Notes under the pieces: model-generated | The model's input: only the letters and a program-made list of their open reading frames with translations | Database searches by the model: none | Told to the model about the DNA's origin: nothing | Made by a program: the position numbers and the translations under genes | From: Cellulomonas gilvus ATCC 13127 | Lineage (GTDB): Bacteria > Actinomycetota > Actinomycetes > Actinomycetales > Cellulomonadaceae | DNA length: 64,000 nt | Assembly: GCF_000218545.1 (NCBI RefSeq) | Contig: NC_015671.1 | Coordinates: forward strand, 62,001-126,000 | Direction of reading: 5' to 3' | Shown here: positions 16,080-23,369 of the stretch, one piece after another | Numbering within the stretch: the first letter of the stretch is position 1 | How the letters are laid out: each line of letters begins with the position of its first letter

Positions 16080-17117
16080 GGCCTGCGTGCGCAGCTCGCG
16101 GCCGCGCCGCACGGCCTCGTCGTGCTTGGCGCGGCGCTTGTCGCTCGCGCGCGTGTCCCGCGGCGGCAGCTGGAGCGTCTCCTCGGCGGCGATGCCGCCC
16201 TGGAGCTCACGTCCGCGCTCGAGCTCGGCGTCCAGCTCGGCACCGAACAGCAGCGCCAGGTTGCTCAGCCACAGCCACAGCAGCAGCACGACCACGCCGG
16301 CGAGCGAGCCGTACGTCGTGTCGTAGCTGCCGAACGCGCTCACGTACAGCGCGAACCCGGCGGAGGCCAGCGCCCACACGACGATCGCGACCGCCGCGCC
16401 GACGCTGATCCAGCGGAACCGCGGCTGCCGCACGTTGGGCGTCCAGTGGTACAGCACCGCGACCGCCACGACCACGAGCGCCAGCACCAGCGGCCACTTC
16501 ACCACCTGCCACACCGTGACCACCACGCCGCTCAGCCCGAGCGTGTCGCCGACGGACTGCGCGACCGGCCCGGACAGCACCAGCATGGCCGCGACCAGCA
16601 CCGCGATCAGCACCAGCACGAGCGTGACCAGCAGCAGCGCGGGCCGCAGCTTCCACACGGGGCGGCCCTCGTCGACCTCGTAGATGCGGTTCATGCCGCG
16701 TCCGAACGCGGCCACGAACCCCGACGCCGACCACAGCGCGAGCGCGAGGCCGACGACGAACGCGAGCCCCGCGGCGGGCGCCTCGGTGAGGCGCTCGAGC
16801 ACGGGGCGCACGCTGTCCACCGCGGAGTCCGGGCCGACGTCCTCGACCACGCCCAGCACGTCCTCGACCATGGAGCGCGGGTCGGAGACCAGGCCGAACA
16901 CCGAGAGCACCGCGATCGCGGCGGGCGCGAGCGCGAGCACCGCGTAGTAGGTCAGCGCGGCGGCCAGGTCCGTGCACTGGTCCTCGCTGAACTCGCGCAC
17001 GGTGGACCTCAGCACGTACCGCCAGGAGCGGCGCGTCAGGTGCGTGGGTGACTCGGGCTTGCGTGCGTCGTCGGGCGCGGGCGCGCCCGCCTTGGCGACG
17101 CTGGACTCGTCGGTCAC
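16047..17117 (-). CDS. YihY/BrkB-family inner membrane protein
   Basis: 356 residues. Begins with a soluble segment, then the family hallmark DLAAALTYYAVLALAPAAIAVLSV, WSASGFVAAFGRGMNRIY, and Y.WTPN in VLYHWTPNVR. Six membrane helices are visible, ending in YGSLAGVVVLLLWLWLSNLALLFGAELDAELER. Once labelled ribonuclease BN; true role probably transport or membrane maintenance. The GTG at 17117 has GGGAGAGACC directly upstream and is preferred over distant starts. The C-terminal tail is long and charged (KRRAKHDEAVRRGRELR). Confidence 0.88.
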   Translation of the reverse strand: MTDESSVAKAGAPAPDDARKPESPTHLTRRSWRYVLRSTVREFSEDQCTDLAAALTYYAVLALAPAAIAVLSVFGLVSDPRSMVEDVLGVVEDVGPDSAVDSVRPVLERLTEAPAAGLAFVVGLALALWSASGFVAAFGRGMNRIYEVDEGRPVWKLRPALLLVTLVLVLIAVLVAAMLVLSGPVAQSVGDTLGLSGVVVTVWQVVKWPLVLALVVVAVAVLYHWTPNVRQPRFRWISVGAAVAIVVWALASAGFALYVSAFGSYDTTYGSLAGVVVLLLWLWLSNLALLFGAELDAELERGRELQGGIAAEETLQLPPRDTRASDKRRAKHDEAVRRGRELRTQAAPPDDERGGS

Positions 17118-17591
17118 GGTCTCTCCCAGGGTGCCGGGACGAGGGCCGCGCGCACGCGGTGCCTCCGGGTGGGTGTCCCCCAGGGTGCGCACCCCCGCCC
17201 CCGCCCCGCATCCGCAACCGGCCCACTGGGTGCGGACGCCGTCCCAACGGACGGGTGCGCGCCGGCCGGACGCGTCCTCGCCGTCGACGTCGTGCGGGGC
17301 ACGCCGCGCGTAGCCTCGAACATGCAGGACGCCTTCAGGCCTCCCGCATCGCCTTGAGCCTCGCACCTCCCGGTGCGGGGCTCTCGTGCTTCTACGGCTC
17401 CCATCAGAGCGAGTTCGTGGACGATCGCTGGCGACCGGCTGCGCGCCGGGTCCGCGTCCCGGCTGGTCCCGGGGGGTCGCGACGAGCACCGGTTCGAGCC
17501 AACCGTCGATCTCGCCAGCAGCGACCGGAACGACAACAGGCCGGACCCTGAGGGTCCGGCCTGTTGCGGATGTCCTGCGACATCACATGTG
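17118..17591. other. Intergenic region with two strong hairpins, no gene seen
   Basis: No frame here has protein-like composition. A 12-bp-arm hairpin at 17356-17383 (GAGCCTCGCACC with GGTGCGGGGCTC, one mismatch) and a 16-bp hairpin at 17534-17566 dominate. The latter probably ends tRNA-Leu transcription; the former may terminate an unseen short transcript or belong to a small RNA between them. Confidence 0.4.
17534..17566 (-). terminator. Terminator hairpin downstream of tRNA-Leu
   Basis: Perfect 16-bp inverted repeat around one central base (arm CAACAGGCCGGACCCT), 25 bp beyond the 3' end of the tRNA on its strand. A second small stem (GATGTC/GACATC, 17570-17585) lies between. Confidence 0.65.
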
Positions 17592-17674
17592 TGCGCGAGG
17601 GGGGATTTGAACCCCCACGCCCTTTCGGACACTGGCACCTGAAGCCAGCGCGTCTGCCGTTCCGCCACTCGCGC
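17592..17674 (-). tRNA. tRNA-Leu (anticodon CAG)
   Basis: Read on the minus strand: acceptor stem GCGCGAG/CTCGCGC, D-arm with GGCGGAACGGCAGACGC, anticodon stem CTGGC/GCCAG with loop TTCAGGT giving CAG, a long variable arm (TGTCCGAAAGGGCGT) as class II tRNAs need, T-arm GGGGG-TTCAAAT-CCCCC and discriminator A. CCA is not encoded. CAG reads CTG, a dominant Leu codon in this genome. Confidence 0.95.
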
Positions 17675-17755
17675 GCGCTGCAGAAGGCTAGCACGATCCG
17701 AGGGGCGCCCTGAACGCGCGGATGCGACAGTGCGACGGGCTGCCAGGATGGCCTG

Positions 17756-18547
17756 ATGGTGGACGATCCCGCATGGTCCGACGACGCTCCGGTGCTGGTC
17801 ACGGGCGGGACCGGGATGCTGGGGCGGCGGGTGGTCGCGGAGCTGCGGCGGCGCGGGTACGCGGTGCGGGTGCTCAGCCGGCACCCGGCGACGGATGACG
17901 CTCCGGGCGTCGAGCGCGTGGTCGGCGACCTCACCACGGGCGCGGGGCTGACCGCCGCGGTGGACGGCGTGCGGACGGTGGTGCACTGCGCGAGCGAGCC
18001 GAACCGGCCCGCGCACGACGTCGAGGCGGCGGGCCGGCTGCTGGCCGCGGCACGGGGGGCGGGCACGGCGCACCTGATCGACATCTCGATCGTCGGCGTG
18101 GACGCCGTCCCGTACGGCTACTACAGGGCCAAGCGGGACGTCGAGGAGCTGGTGGAGACCGGCGGCGTGCCGTGGACGATCCTGCGGACCACGCAGTTCC
18201 ACCAGTTCGTCGCGCAGCTGCTGGACCGGCTGGGCGCGGGACCGGTCGCACTGGTGCCGCGCGGGCTGCGCGTGCAGCCGATCGACGTCGGCGAGGTGGC
18301 GACGCGCCTGGTCGACCTGGTGGAGGCAGGGCCGTCGGGGCGCGTCGAGGACATGGGCGGACCCCAGATGCTGGCGGTCGCGGAGGCGGTGCGGATCCTC
18401 GCGGCGGCGCGTGGCCGACGCTCGCTGACGCTCGCGGTGCCCATCCCGGGGCGCACGATGCGTGCGTTCCGGGCGGGCCGGCACCTGACGCCGGACCGTG
18501 CGGTGGGCAGGCGCACGTTCGCGGAGGCCGTCGCCGACGCGCCGTGA
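17756..18547 (+). CDS. NmrA-like NAD(P)-binding SDR protein
   Basis: 263 residues. VLVTGGTGMLGRRVVAELRRRG is the atypical-SDR dinucleotide fold (TGGTGxLG), with RVLSRHPA following as in NADPH-preferring members. HLIDISIVGVDAVPYGYYRAKRDVEELV holds the YxxxK-like pair, and VPWTILRTTQFHQFV is the typical NmrA/NDUFA9-like segment. Such proteins serve as sugar or quinone oxidoreductases or redox sensors; substrate unknown. Convergent with arr, with stops 18 bp apart and a small TGACCG/CGGTCA stem over both ends. Confidence 0.85.
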   Translation: MVDDPAWSDDAPVLVTGGTGMLGRRVVAELRRRGYAVRVLSRHPATDDAPGVERVVGDLTTGAGLTAAVDGVRTVVHCASEPNRPAHDVEAAGRLLAAARGAGTAHLIDISIVGVDAVPYGYYRAKRDVEELVETGGVPWTILRTTQFHQFVAQLLDRLGAGPVALVPRGLRVQPIDVGEVATRLVDLVEAGPSGRVEDMGGPQMLAVAEAVRILAAARGRRSLTLAVPIPGRTMRAFRAGRHLTPDRAVGRRTFAEAVADAP

Positions 18548-18565
18548 CCGTCCGACGAAGGGCGG

Positions 18566-19045
18566 TCAGTCCTCGATGACGTCCAGGCCCTGCGCACGCA
18601 GCCGCGCGAGGCTGTCGAGCATGCCCTGCAGCACGTCGGGCGCGTGGCCCTCCCACTCCTCGAGCTCCGCGACGATCCGCAGCGGGTGCCGCGTCCGGTA
18701 GGACTGCGTGGGGTTGCCGGGGAAGCGCTTGTCGGTGACGTTCGGGTCGTCCTCGAACGGGCCCAGGGGCTCGACGACGTAGACGTAGCCGCGACCCTCG
18801 CCGTAGCGCAGCGCGGCCGCGAGCTCGGCGCCCCACGCCGCGGTCTCGACGAGCGCGCTGAAGTAGATGTTCCGCGAGACGCGCCCGTCCTGGTAGTTCG
18901 AGCCGTGGCCGGGGACCAGCTCGGTCCCGGCGGGCAGCGCGTTGCGGGTGCCGTGGAAGAACGGTCCGACGACGTCCGCGCAGGTCGCGTACGTGACCGG
19001 GATCCGCCGCGTGGCGGAGTCCGGGTGCGGGCTGTCGTCTGCCAC
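18566..19045 (-). CDS. arr: NAD+-rifampin ADP-ribosyltransferase
   Basis: 159 residues. Core motifs of Arr are clear: FFHGTRNALPAGTELVPGHGSNY, YFSALVETAAWGAELAAAL, YVYVVEPLGPFEDDPNVTDK and the strongly conserved KRFPGNPTQSYRTRHPLRIV. Arr transfers ADP-ribose from NAD+ to the C23 hydroxyl of rifamycins and blocks their binding to RNA polymerase. The GTG start is fixed by an AGGAGG ribosome site seven bases upstream (19051-19056). An extra ~20 residues precede the usual start. No integron or transposase nearby; base composition equals the neighbours, so it looks like a resident chromosomal arr. Confidence 0.93.
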   Translation of the reverse strand: MADDSPHPDSATRRIPVTYATCADVVGPFFHGTRNALPAGTELVPGHGSNYQDGRVSRNIYFSALVETAAWGAELAAALRYGEGRGYVYVVEPLGPFEDDPNVTDKRFPGNPTQSYRTRHPLRIVAELEEWEGHAPDVLQGMLDSLARLRAQGLDVIED

Positions 19046-19158
19046 GGCGGCCTCCTGGGACGTGGGTCGGGAGCGGGCGTCGGGTGCACCGGCGCTCGTC
19101 GTCGCGCCACGCCGCGCGCAGGCGCCCGCGACGGCGCAGGACGTGGTGCGATCGTGGC

Positions 19159-19764
19159 ATGACCGCCACGCCGCCGCGCCTCGTCGAGCACACCGGGGTC
19201 CCGGGCCCCACGCTGGCGCTGACGTTCGACGACGGACCGCACCCGGACAGCACGCCCGCGCTGCTCGACGTGCTGGCGCGGCACGGCGTGCGCGCGGTGT
19301 TCTGCCTGTGGGGTGAGCACGTGCGGCAGCACCCGGAGGTGGTGCGCCGGACGGTCGCGGACGGTCACGTGCTGGGCAACCACTCGCTGCACCACGACGA
19401 CCTGAGCACCTGGGACGACGAACGCGTCGAGGCGGACCTGCGCGCGACGGCGGCCGCGATCGACGCAGCGGTCCCGGGCGTGGCGGTCCCGTGGTTCCGG
19501 GCGCCGTTCGGCGCATGGGGCGGGACGCCGCAGGTCGCGGCCCGGCTGGGGATGCGGCCGCTCGCGTGGAGCCTCGCGGTGGCGGACTGGGACCCGCCGC
19601 CCGCGGCCGACGAGCTGCTCGAGCGCCTCGAGCGGGGCGTCACGCCGGGCGGCGTGGTGCTGCTGCACGACGGCGGCGGGGACCGCAGCGCGACGGTCGA
19701 GGCGGTCGACCGGCTGATCCCGCGGCTGCTCGCGGCCGGCTGGACGTTCACCGTCCCGGCCTGA
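19159..19764 (+). CDS. Polysaccharide deacetylase (NodB/CE4 domain)
   Basis: 201 residues. LALTFDDGPHPDSTPALLDVL is CE4 motif 1 with the catalytic Asp pair; LGNHSLHHDDLS is motif 2 with the metal His residues; WFRAPFGAWG is motif 3; GGVVLLHDGGGDRSATVEAV is motif 5. No signal peptide or membrane helix, so it is cytosolic or leaves by another route. Family members remove acetyl groups from peptidoglycan, chitin oligomers or xylan. Convergent with the DUF2510 gene. Confidence 0.9.
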   Translation: MTATPPRLVEHTGVPGPTLALTFDDGPHPDSTPALLDVLARHGVRAVFCLWGEHVRQHPEVVRRTVADGHVLGNHSLHHDDLSTWDDERVEADLRATAAAIDAAVPGVAVPWFRAPFGAWGGTPQVAARLGMRPLAWSLAVADWDPPPAADELLERLERGVTPGGVVLLHDGGGDRSATVEAVDRLIPRLLAAGWTFTVPA

Positions 19765-19769
19765 CGGCG

Positions 19770-20213
19770 TCAGGCGCGGTGGCCCGTCCAGCCGCGGCCG
19801 TCCCAGTACGCCAGGCCCCCGTCACGTTGCGGGTACCACCCGGGTGCGAGCACGGGGTGCGCGACGAGCGGCCGGTGCGGCATGACGCTCCAGATCAGGG
19901 CGATCACCCAGCCGATCCCGGTCCAGCCCAGCAGCAGCGTGAGCCAGAAGACGCCCCACCGGTCCGCCTTGCCGCGCGTCGCGGCGATCGCCCACGGCAG
20001 CAGGTAGAACCCGGTGAGAAGGACCAGCACCCACGCGACCACGACGGTCGCGTCGCTGGGCGGCACGCGGTCGGTCGCGGGCGGCGCCCACGCGGTGGCC
20101 TGCCACGGCGCGGCCGGTCCGATGGCGCCGTGGGCCGGCGGTGAGCCCCACGCCGGGCCCGCGGGCTCGTCGTACGGGCGGGCGCCGGAGTCGTACCGGT
20201 CGTTGCCGCTCAT
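19770..20213 (-). CDS. Superinfection-immunity-type membrane domain plus DUF2510 protein
   Basis: 147 residues. An N-terminal Pro/Ala/Gly-rich stretch leads to two membrane helices (VVVAWVLVLLTGFYLLPWAIAAT; WGVFWLTLLLGWTGIGWVIALIWSV) of the Imm_superinfect/T4 Imm-like family, then a C-terminal DUF2510 module (APGWYPQRDGGLAYWDGRGWT). This layout is common in actinobacteria and does not by itself imply phage defence. The start overlaps the stop of map by one base (TGATG), so the two are read together. Confidence 0.78.
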   Translation of the reverse strand: MSGNDRYDSGARPYDEPAGPAWGSPPAHGAIGPAAPWQATAWAPPATDRVPPSDATVVVAWVLVLLTGFYLLPWAIAATRGKADRWGVFWLTLLLGWTGIGWVIALIWSVMPHRPLVAHPVLAPGWYPQRDGGLAYWDGRGWTGHRA

Positions 20214-20974
20214 CAGCCGCGTGCCGTCAGGACCACGGGACCGTCCGCGGTGAGCGCGACGGTGTGCTCGAAGTGTGCGGCGAGCGAGCCGTCGGCGGAC
20301 CGGATCGTCCAGCCGTCGGGGTCGATCACGTAGTCGTCGCCGCCCGCCATGAACCACGGCTCGATCGCGATCACCAGACCGGCCTGGAGCTTCATGCCGC
20401 TGCGCCGGCGCCCGTCGTTGGGGACGTGCGGGTCCTCGTGCATCGTCCGGCCCACGCCGTGCCCGCCGAAGTCCGTGTTGATGCCGTACCCCGCGCGGTG
20501 CCCCACGTCGCCGATCGCCGCGGAGATGTCCCCCATGCGCCCGCCGACCTTGGCCTGCGCGATGCCGGCGAGCAGCGCACGCTCGGTGGTCTCGATCAGG
20601 CGCTGGGCCTCGGGCGTCGTCGTGCCCAGCTGGAACGTGATCGCCGAGTCCGCGACCCACCCCTGCACCTGCGCCGCGAAGTCGATGGACAGCACGTCAC
20701 CGTCCTGCAGCACGTACGACGAGGGCAGCCCGTGCAACGCGGCGTCGTTGACCGACGTGCACAGCACGCCCGGGTAAGGGATCGCCCCGAACGACGGGTG
20801 GTAGCCGAGGTACACGGAGTGCGCGCCCGCGGCGTCGATCATCCGGTGTGCGTGGTCGTCGAGCTGCTGCAGCGTCATGCCGACGCGGGCGACCTCCTGC
20901 AACGACGAGAGGACGCCGCCGACGAACTTCCCGGCCGGCCGCATGGCGGCCACGTCGGCCGTGCTCTTGAGCAT
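20213..20974 (-). CDS. map: Methionine aminopeptidase, type I
   Basis: 253 residues. Removes the N-terminal Met from nascent proteins. Metal-binding residues are present: SIDFAAQVQGWVADSAITF (first Asp and second Asp positions), FGGHGVGRTMHEDPHVPN (His), LVIAIEPWF (Glu) and FEHTVALT (final Glu). FLGY-like HPSFGAIPYPGVLCTSVNDAALHG is the substrate loop. ATG 20974 is preceded by a GTG one codon earlier; either is possible. No secY or adk neighbour, so this is a stand-alone map paralogue. Confidence 0.95.
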   Translation of the reverse strand: MLKSTADVAAMRPAGKFVGGVLSSLQEVARVGMTLQQLDDHAHRMIDAAGAHSVYLGYHPSFGAIPYPGVLCTSVNDAALHGLPSSYVLQDGDVLSIDFAAQVQGWVADSAITFQLGTTTPEAQRLIETTERALLAGIAQAKVGGRMGDISAAIGDVGHRAGYGINTDFGGHGVGRTMHEDPHVPNDGRRRSGMKLQAGLVIAIEPWFMAGGDDYVIDPDGWTIRSADGSLAAHFEHTVALTADGPVVLTARG

Positions 20975-21093
20975 CACGCGGCCAACTCTGCCACCTGGCG
21001 CCGGGCCTGCGGCCTGGTGTCGAAGCCGGTGGGCGTCGGGCGTCACCCCCGTGACGGCGGGACCGACCCGTCGCGCCCCTCGAGGAGGAACCC

Positions 21094-21450
21094 ATGTCCC
21101 AGGCGACCCACCTGCTCCTGCTGCACGGCGACGAGACCGCGTGGGCGGCCCGCACGGACGACGAGCGTGCGGCCAACGAGGCCGCGCACGGACGCTTCCG
21201 GGCGCTCGCGGCCGGCCGCGGCCACACGATCGTCGGCGGCGAGGAGCTGCAGTCGGCGAGCACGGGCCGTGTGGTGCGGCGCCGCGCGGGCACCGCGCCG
21301 GGTGTCACCGACGGCCCGTTCGGCGAGATCACCGAGGTCGTCGGCGGCTTCTACCTGGTGGCCACGGAGGACCCGGAGGACCTGCTGGCGCTGGTGGTCG
21401 AGACGCTCTCGGAGGACGTGGAGCTGCGCGCGACCGTGCCGCACCCGTAG
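21094..21450 (+). CDS. YciI-like (YCII-related) protein
   Basis: 118 residues, ferredoxin-like fold of the YCII/DGPF family: HLLLLHGDETAWAARTDDERAANEAAHGRF, LQSASTGRVVRR, and the hallmark VTDGPFGEITEVVGGFYLVATEDPEDLLALV. The DGPF motif is diagnostic; members often accompany ECF sigma factors of the SigJ/ECF41 type, but none is present here. A strong GAGGAGGAA ribosome site precedes the ATG. Function unknown. Confidence 0.88.
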   Translation: MSQATHLLLLHGDETAWAARTDDERAANEAAHGRFRALAAGRGHTIVGGEELQSASTGRVVRRRAGTAPGVTDGPFGEITEVVGGFYLVATEDPEDLLALVVETLSEDVELRATVPHP

Positions 21451-21527
21451 GCCCCGGATATTCGCTGGGCGGCCCCCCGGCCCCGGCGTAGCGTCGTCGG
21501 CACACACGGAAGGAGGTGGTCCGAGAG

Positions 21528-21566
21528 ATGAAGCTCTACCGGACGCGAGAGGTGACTGCCCGCTAG
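21528..21566 (+). CDS. 12-codon leader ORF (MKLYRTREVTAR) behind an extended Shine-Dalgarno
   Basis: ATG...TAG encodes MKLYRTREVTAR. AAGGAGGTGGTCC at 21510-21522 can pair with 13 consecutive bases of the 16S rRNA 3' end, twelve Watson-Crick plus one G-U, far more than any other gene in the window. That, with the paired structure around it, is the case for translation. The peptide lacks a run of one amino acid, so classical amino-acid attenuation is unlikely. Not recognised. Confidence 0.5.
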   Translation: MKLYRTREVTAR

Positions 21567-21655
21567 TCGCCCGAGGAACTCGGACGGACTGCACCCGCCG
21601 CGCCTCACCGGTCAGGACACCGGCGGGGCGGTGAGCGGACCACCGGCAGTCACCG

Positions 21656-21722
21656 CAGCCCGTGGGAGCCGCGACCTCGTCCCTCGCGGCGGGGCCCCGT
21701 CAGGGGCCCGGCCCACGGGCTG
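21656..21722 (+). ncRNA. Predicted three-way-junction RNA element in the desaturase leader
   Basis: A perfect 11-bp closing stem (CAGCCCGTGGG 21656-21666 with CCCACGGGCTG 21712-21722) encloses two hairpins: GCCGCGA/TCGCGGC (21668-21690) and GGGCCCC/GGGGCCC (21692-21709, loop GTCA). The nesting of three perfect stems is unlikely to be chance even at this G+C content. Could be a regulator of the desaturase or part of a separate small RNA. Confidence 0.45.
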
Positions 21723-21800
21723 TCCCGCGCCCGCGGCAGATCCGCACAGTCCGTTCACCGGACCGTCCGGCGCGATCCGGACACCCCGGGTTACTGTGGC

Positions 21801-22982
21801 ATGGCGATAGGCACACGCCTTTGGCAACGACGCCCGCCGCGCGGGCCACACACCCGGCAGGTGCTCATCGCCACTTCTACCCCCCTCCCCGCGACCGCGC
21901 TGCGTGACGGATTCCGCCCGACGGTCGCCCGGGACACCTCGTTCCCGCACCTGACGCATGCGTACACGCAGGTCGCGCAGATGGTCCGCGACCGTGGCCT
22001 GCTGCGCCGCGCGTACGCGTTCTACGGCGGCGTGGGTGCCGCGCTCGTCGTCGGCTTCGCCGCCGCGCTCGCCGGCTTCCTGCTGCTGGGCGACAGCTGG
22101 TTCCAGCTCCTCATCGCCGCGGGGCTCGGCATCCTGTTCACGCAGACGGCGTTCGTCACGCACGAGGCCGCGCACAAGCAGGTCCTGGCCGGCGGCCCCG
22201 CCAACGACCGCCTGGCCCAGATCCTCGCGTGCGGCGTGGTCGGCGTGAGCTCGTCGTGGTGGAACACCAAGCACAACCGTCACCACGCGAACCCCAACCG
22301 CGTCGGCAAGGACCCGGACATCGAGGTCGACACGATCTCGTTCATCGAGGAGGACGCCGCCAAGGCGTCCGGCCTGCTCGGCTTCATCACGCGTCGGCAG
22401 GGCTGGCTGTTCTTCCCGCTGCTGACGCTCGAGGGCCTGAACCTGCACCGCCTGGGCCTGCAGCACCTGCTGGCGCGCGGCGAGGTCAAGGGCCGCGCGA
22501 CCGAGCTCAGCCTGATCGCCGTGCGGTTCGTGCTGTTCTGGGCGCCGGTGTTCTGGCTGCTGCCGCTCGGCATGGCCTTCGCGTTCCTGGGCGTGCAGCT
22601 CGCGGTGTTCGGTGTCTACATGGGGGCGTCGTTCGCGCCCAACCACAAGGGCATGCCCATCGTCGCGCGGGACGCCAAGCTGGACTTCTTCACCAAGCAG
22701 GTGCGCACCTCCCGCAACGTCGCGGGTGGCTGGTGGGCCACGTGGCTCATGGGGGGCCTGAACTACCAGGTGGAGCACCACCTGTTCCCGAGCATGCCGC
22801 GGCCGCACCTGGCCCAGGCGCGCCGGCTGGTGCGCGAGCACTGCCGCGTGCTCGACGTGCCGTACACCGAGACGAGCCTGTTCCGCTCGTACGCGATCGT
22901 CGTGCGGTACCTCAACGAGGTCGGCCTCGCGGCACGTGACCCGTTCGAGTGCCACGTGGTCGCGCGCTTCCGCAAGGTCTGA
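21801..22982 (+). CDS. Membrane fatty acid desaturase (acyl-lipid/acyl-CoA type)
   Basis: 393 residues from the ATG used here. All three His boxes of the di-iron desaturases are present: HEAAHKQ (121-125), HNRHHANP (158-162) and QVEHHLFPSMPRPHL (323-327). Two pairs of membrane helices flank the middle box. The enzyme introduces a double bond into acyl chains at the membrane, the usual way to restore fluidity in the cold. A GTG at 21861 gives a more family-like N terminus, since the first 20 residues from 21801 are an Arg/Pro-rich tail; start uncertain. The structured leader lies directly upstream, and the cold-shock gene is convergent next door. Confidence 0.92.
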   Translation: MAIGTRLWQRRPPRGPHTRQVLIATSTPLPATALRDGFRPTVARDTSFPHLTHAYTQVAQMVRDRGLLRRAYAFYGGVGAALVVGFAAALAGFLLLGDSWFQLLIAAGLGILFTQTAFVTHEAAHKQVLAGGPANDRLAQILACGVVGVSSSWWNTKHNRHHANPNRVGKDPDIEVDTISFIEEDAAKASGLLGFITRRQGWLFFPLLTLEGLNLHRLGLQHLLARGEVKGRATELSLIAVRFVLFWAPVFWLLPLGMAFAFLGVQLAVFGVYMGASFAPNHKGMPIVARDAKLDFFTKQVRTSRNVAGGWWATWLMGGLNYQVEHHLFPSMPRPHLAQARRLVREHCRVLDVPYTETSLFRSYAIVVRYLNEVGLAARDPFECHVVARFRKV

Positions 22983-22999
22983 GCGAGCGCACCGCCCGC

Positions 23000-23043
23000 A
23001 CGACGAAGCCCCGGACCCTCGGCGGGTACCGGGGCTTCGTCGT
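23000..23043. terminator. Bidirectional terminator between desaturase and cspA
   Basis: 15-bp perfect stem (ACGACGAAGCCCCGG with CCGGGGCTTCGTCGT) around a 14-nt loop, immediately after the desaturase stop. It serves both convergent genes. Confidence 0.8.
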
Positions 23044-23120
23044 CCCACGGCGCGGGTACGGGGTGCAGCGCGCCGGGGACGACGAAGGGGGCCGCGCTCG
23101 CGCGCAGCCCCCGAGGATCG

Positions 23121-23157
23121 CCACCGGTCGCCGGCCTCACGGCGAGGCGACCGGTGG
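23121..23157 (-). terminator. Terminator hairpin of cspA
   Basis: 12-bp perfect stem (CCACCGGTCGCC with GGCGACCGGTGG) directly after the cspA stop on the minus strand. A GGGGGC/GCCCCC stem at 23087-23112 follows as a possible second stop. Confidence 0.75.
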
Positions 23158-23165
23158 GGAGCTCG

Positions 23166-23369
23166 TCACAGCGGGCGGATGTTCTCCGCCTGCGGGCCCT
23201 TGGGGCCGCTCGCGACGTCGAACTCGACCTGCTGGTTCTCCTCGAGGGTACGGAAACCGCTCGTCGCGATCGCGCTGTAGTGCGCGAACACGTCGGCGGA
23301 GCCGTCGGAGGGGGCGATGAAGCCGTAGCCCTTCTCCGCGTTGAACCACTTCACAGTTCCGGTGGCCAT
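23166..23369 (-). CDS. cspA: Cold-shock protein (CspA family)
   Basis: 67 residues, a complete cold-shock domain: [15 protein letters not shown] carries RNP1 (KGYGFI) and DVFAHYSAI carries RNP2-like residues. Binds single-stranded nucleic acid and prevents RNA secondary structure. The ATG is preceded by a GAGAGAAG purine run. The same frame stays open upstream for a further ~110 codons without a stop (see 23370-23702), so a longer form cannot be ruled out, but the short form matches the family exactly. Confidence 0.96.
   Translation of the reverse strand: MATGTVKWFNAEKGYGFIAPSDGSADVFAHYSAIATSGFRTLEENQQVEFDVASGPKGPQAENIRPL

Larger units (their letters stand above)
21489..21800 (+). promoter_or_regulatory. 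Long structured leader region before the desaturase
   Basis: A TAGCGT -10-like hexamer (21489-21494) could start a transcript near 21501. The leader then holds a very strong ribosome site, a 12-codon ORF (21528-21566), a CCGAG/CTCGG stem-loop right after its stop (21571-21583), CTCACC/GGTGAG arms at 21604-21635, a three-way-junction-like element (21656-21722) and a GTCCGG/CCGGAC stem at 21765-21781. GTCCGAG beside the ribosome site (21519-21525) is the exact complement of CTCGGAC at 21579-21585, so the ORF's initiation region and the post-stop stem compete. It matches no riboswitch class I know. Confidence 0.5.

Noticed and set aside
18566-19045. arr on an integron cassette
   Set aside because: No attC-like site, integrase or compositional shift.
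19770-20213. Superinfection-immunity domain as part of a phage defence island
   Set aside because: Neighbours are housekeeping genes and this membrane domain is widespread outside defence loci.
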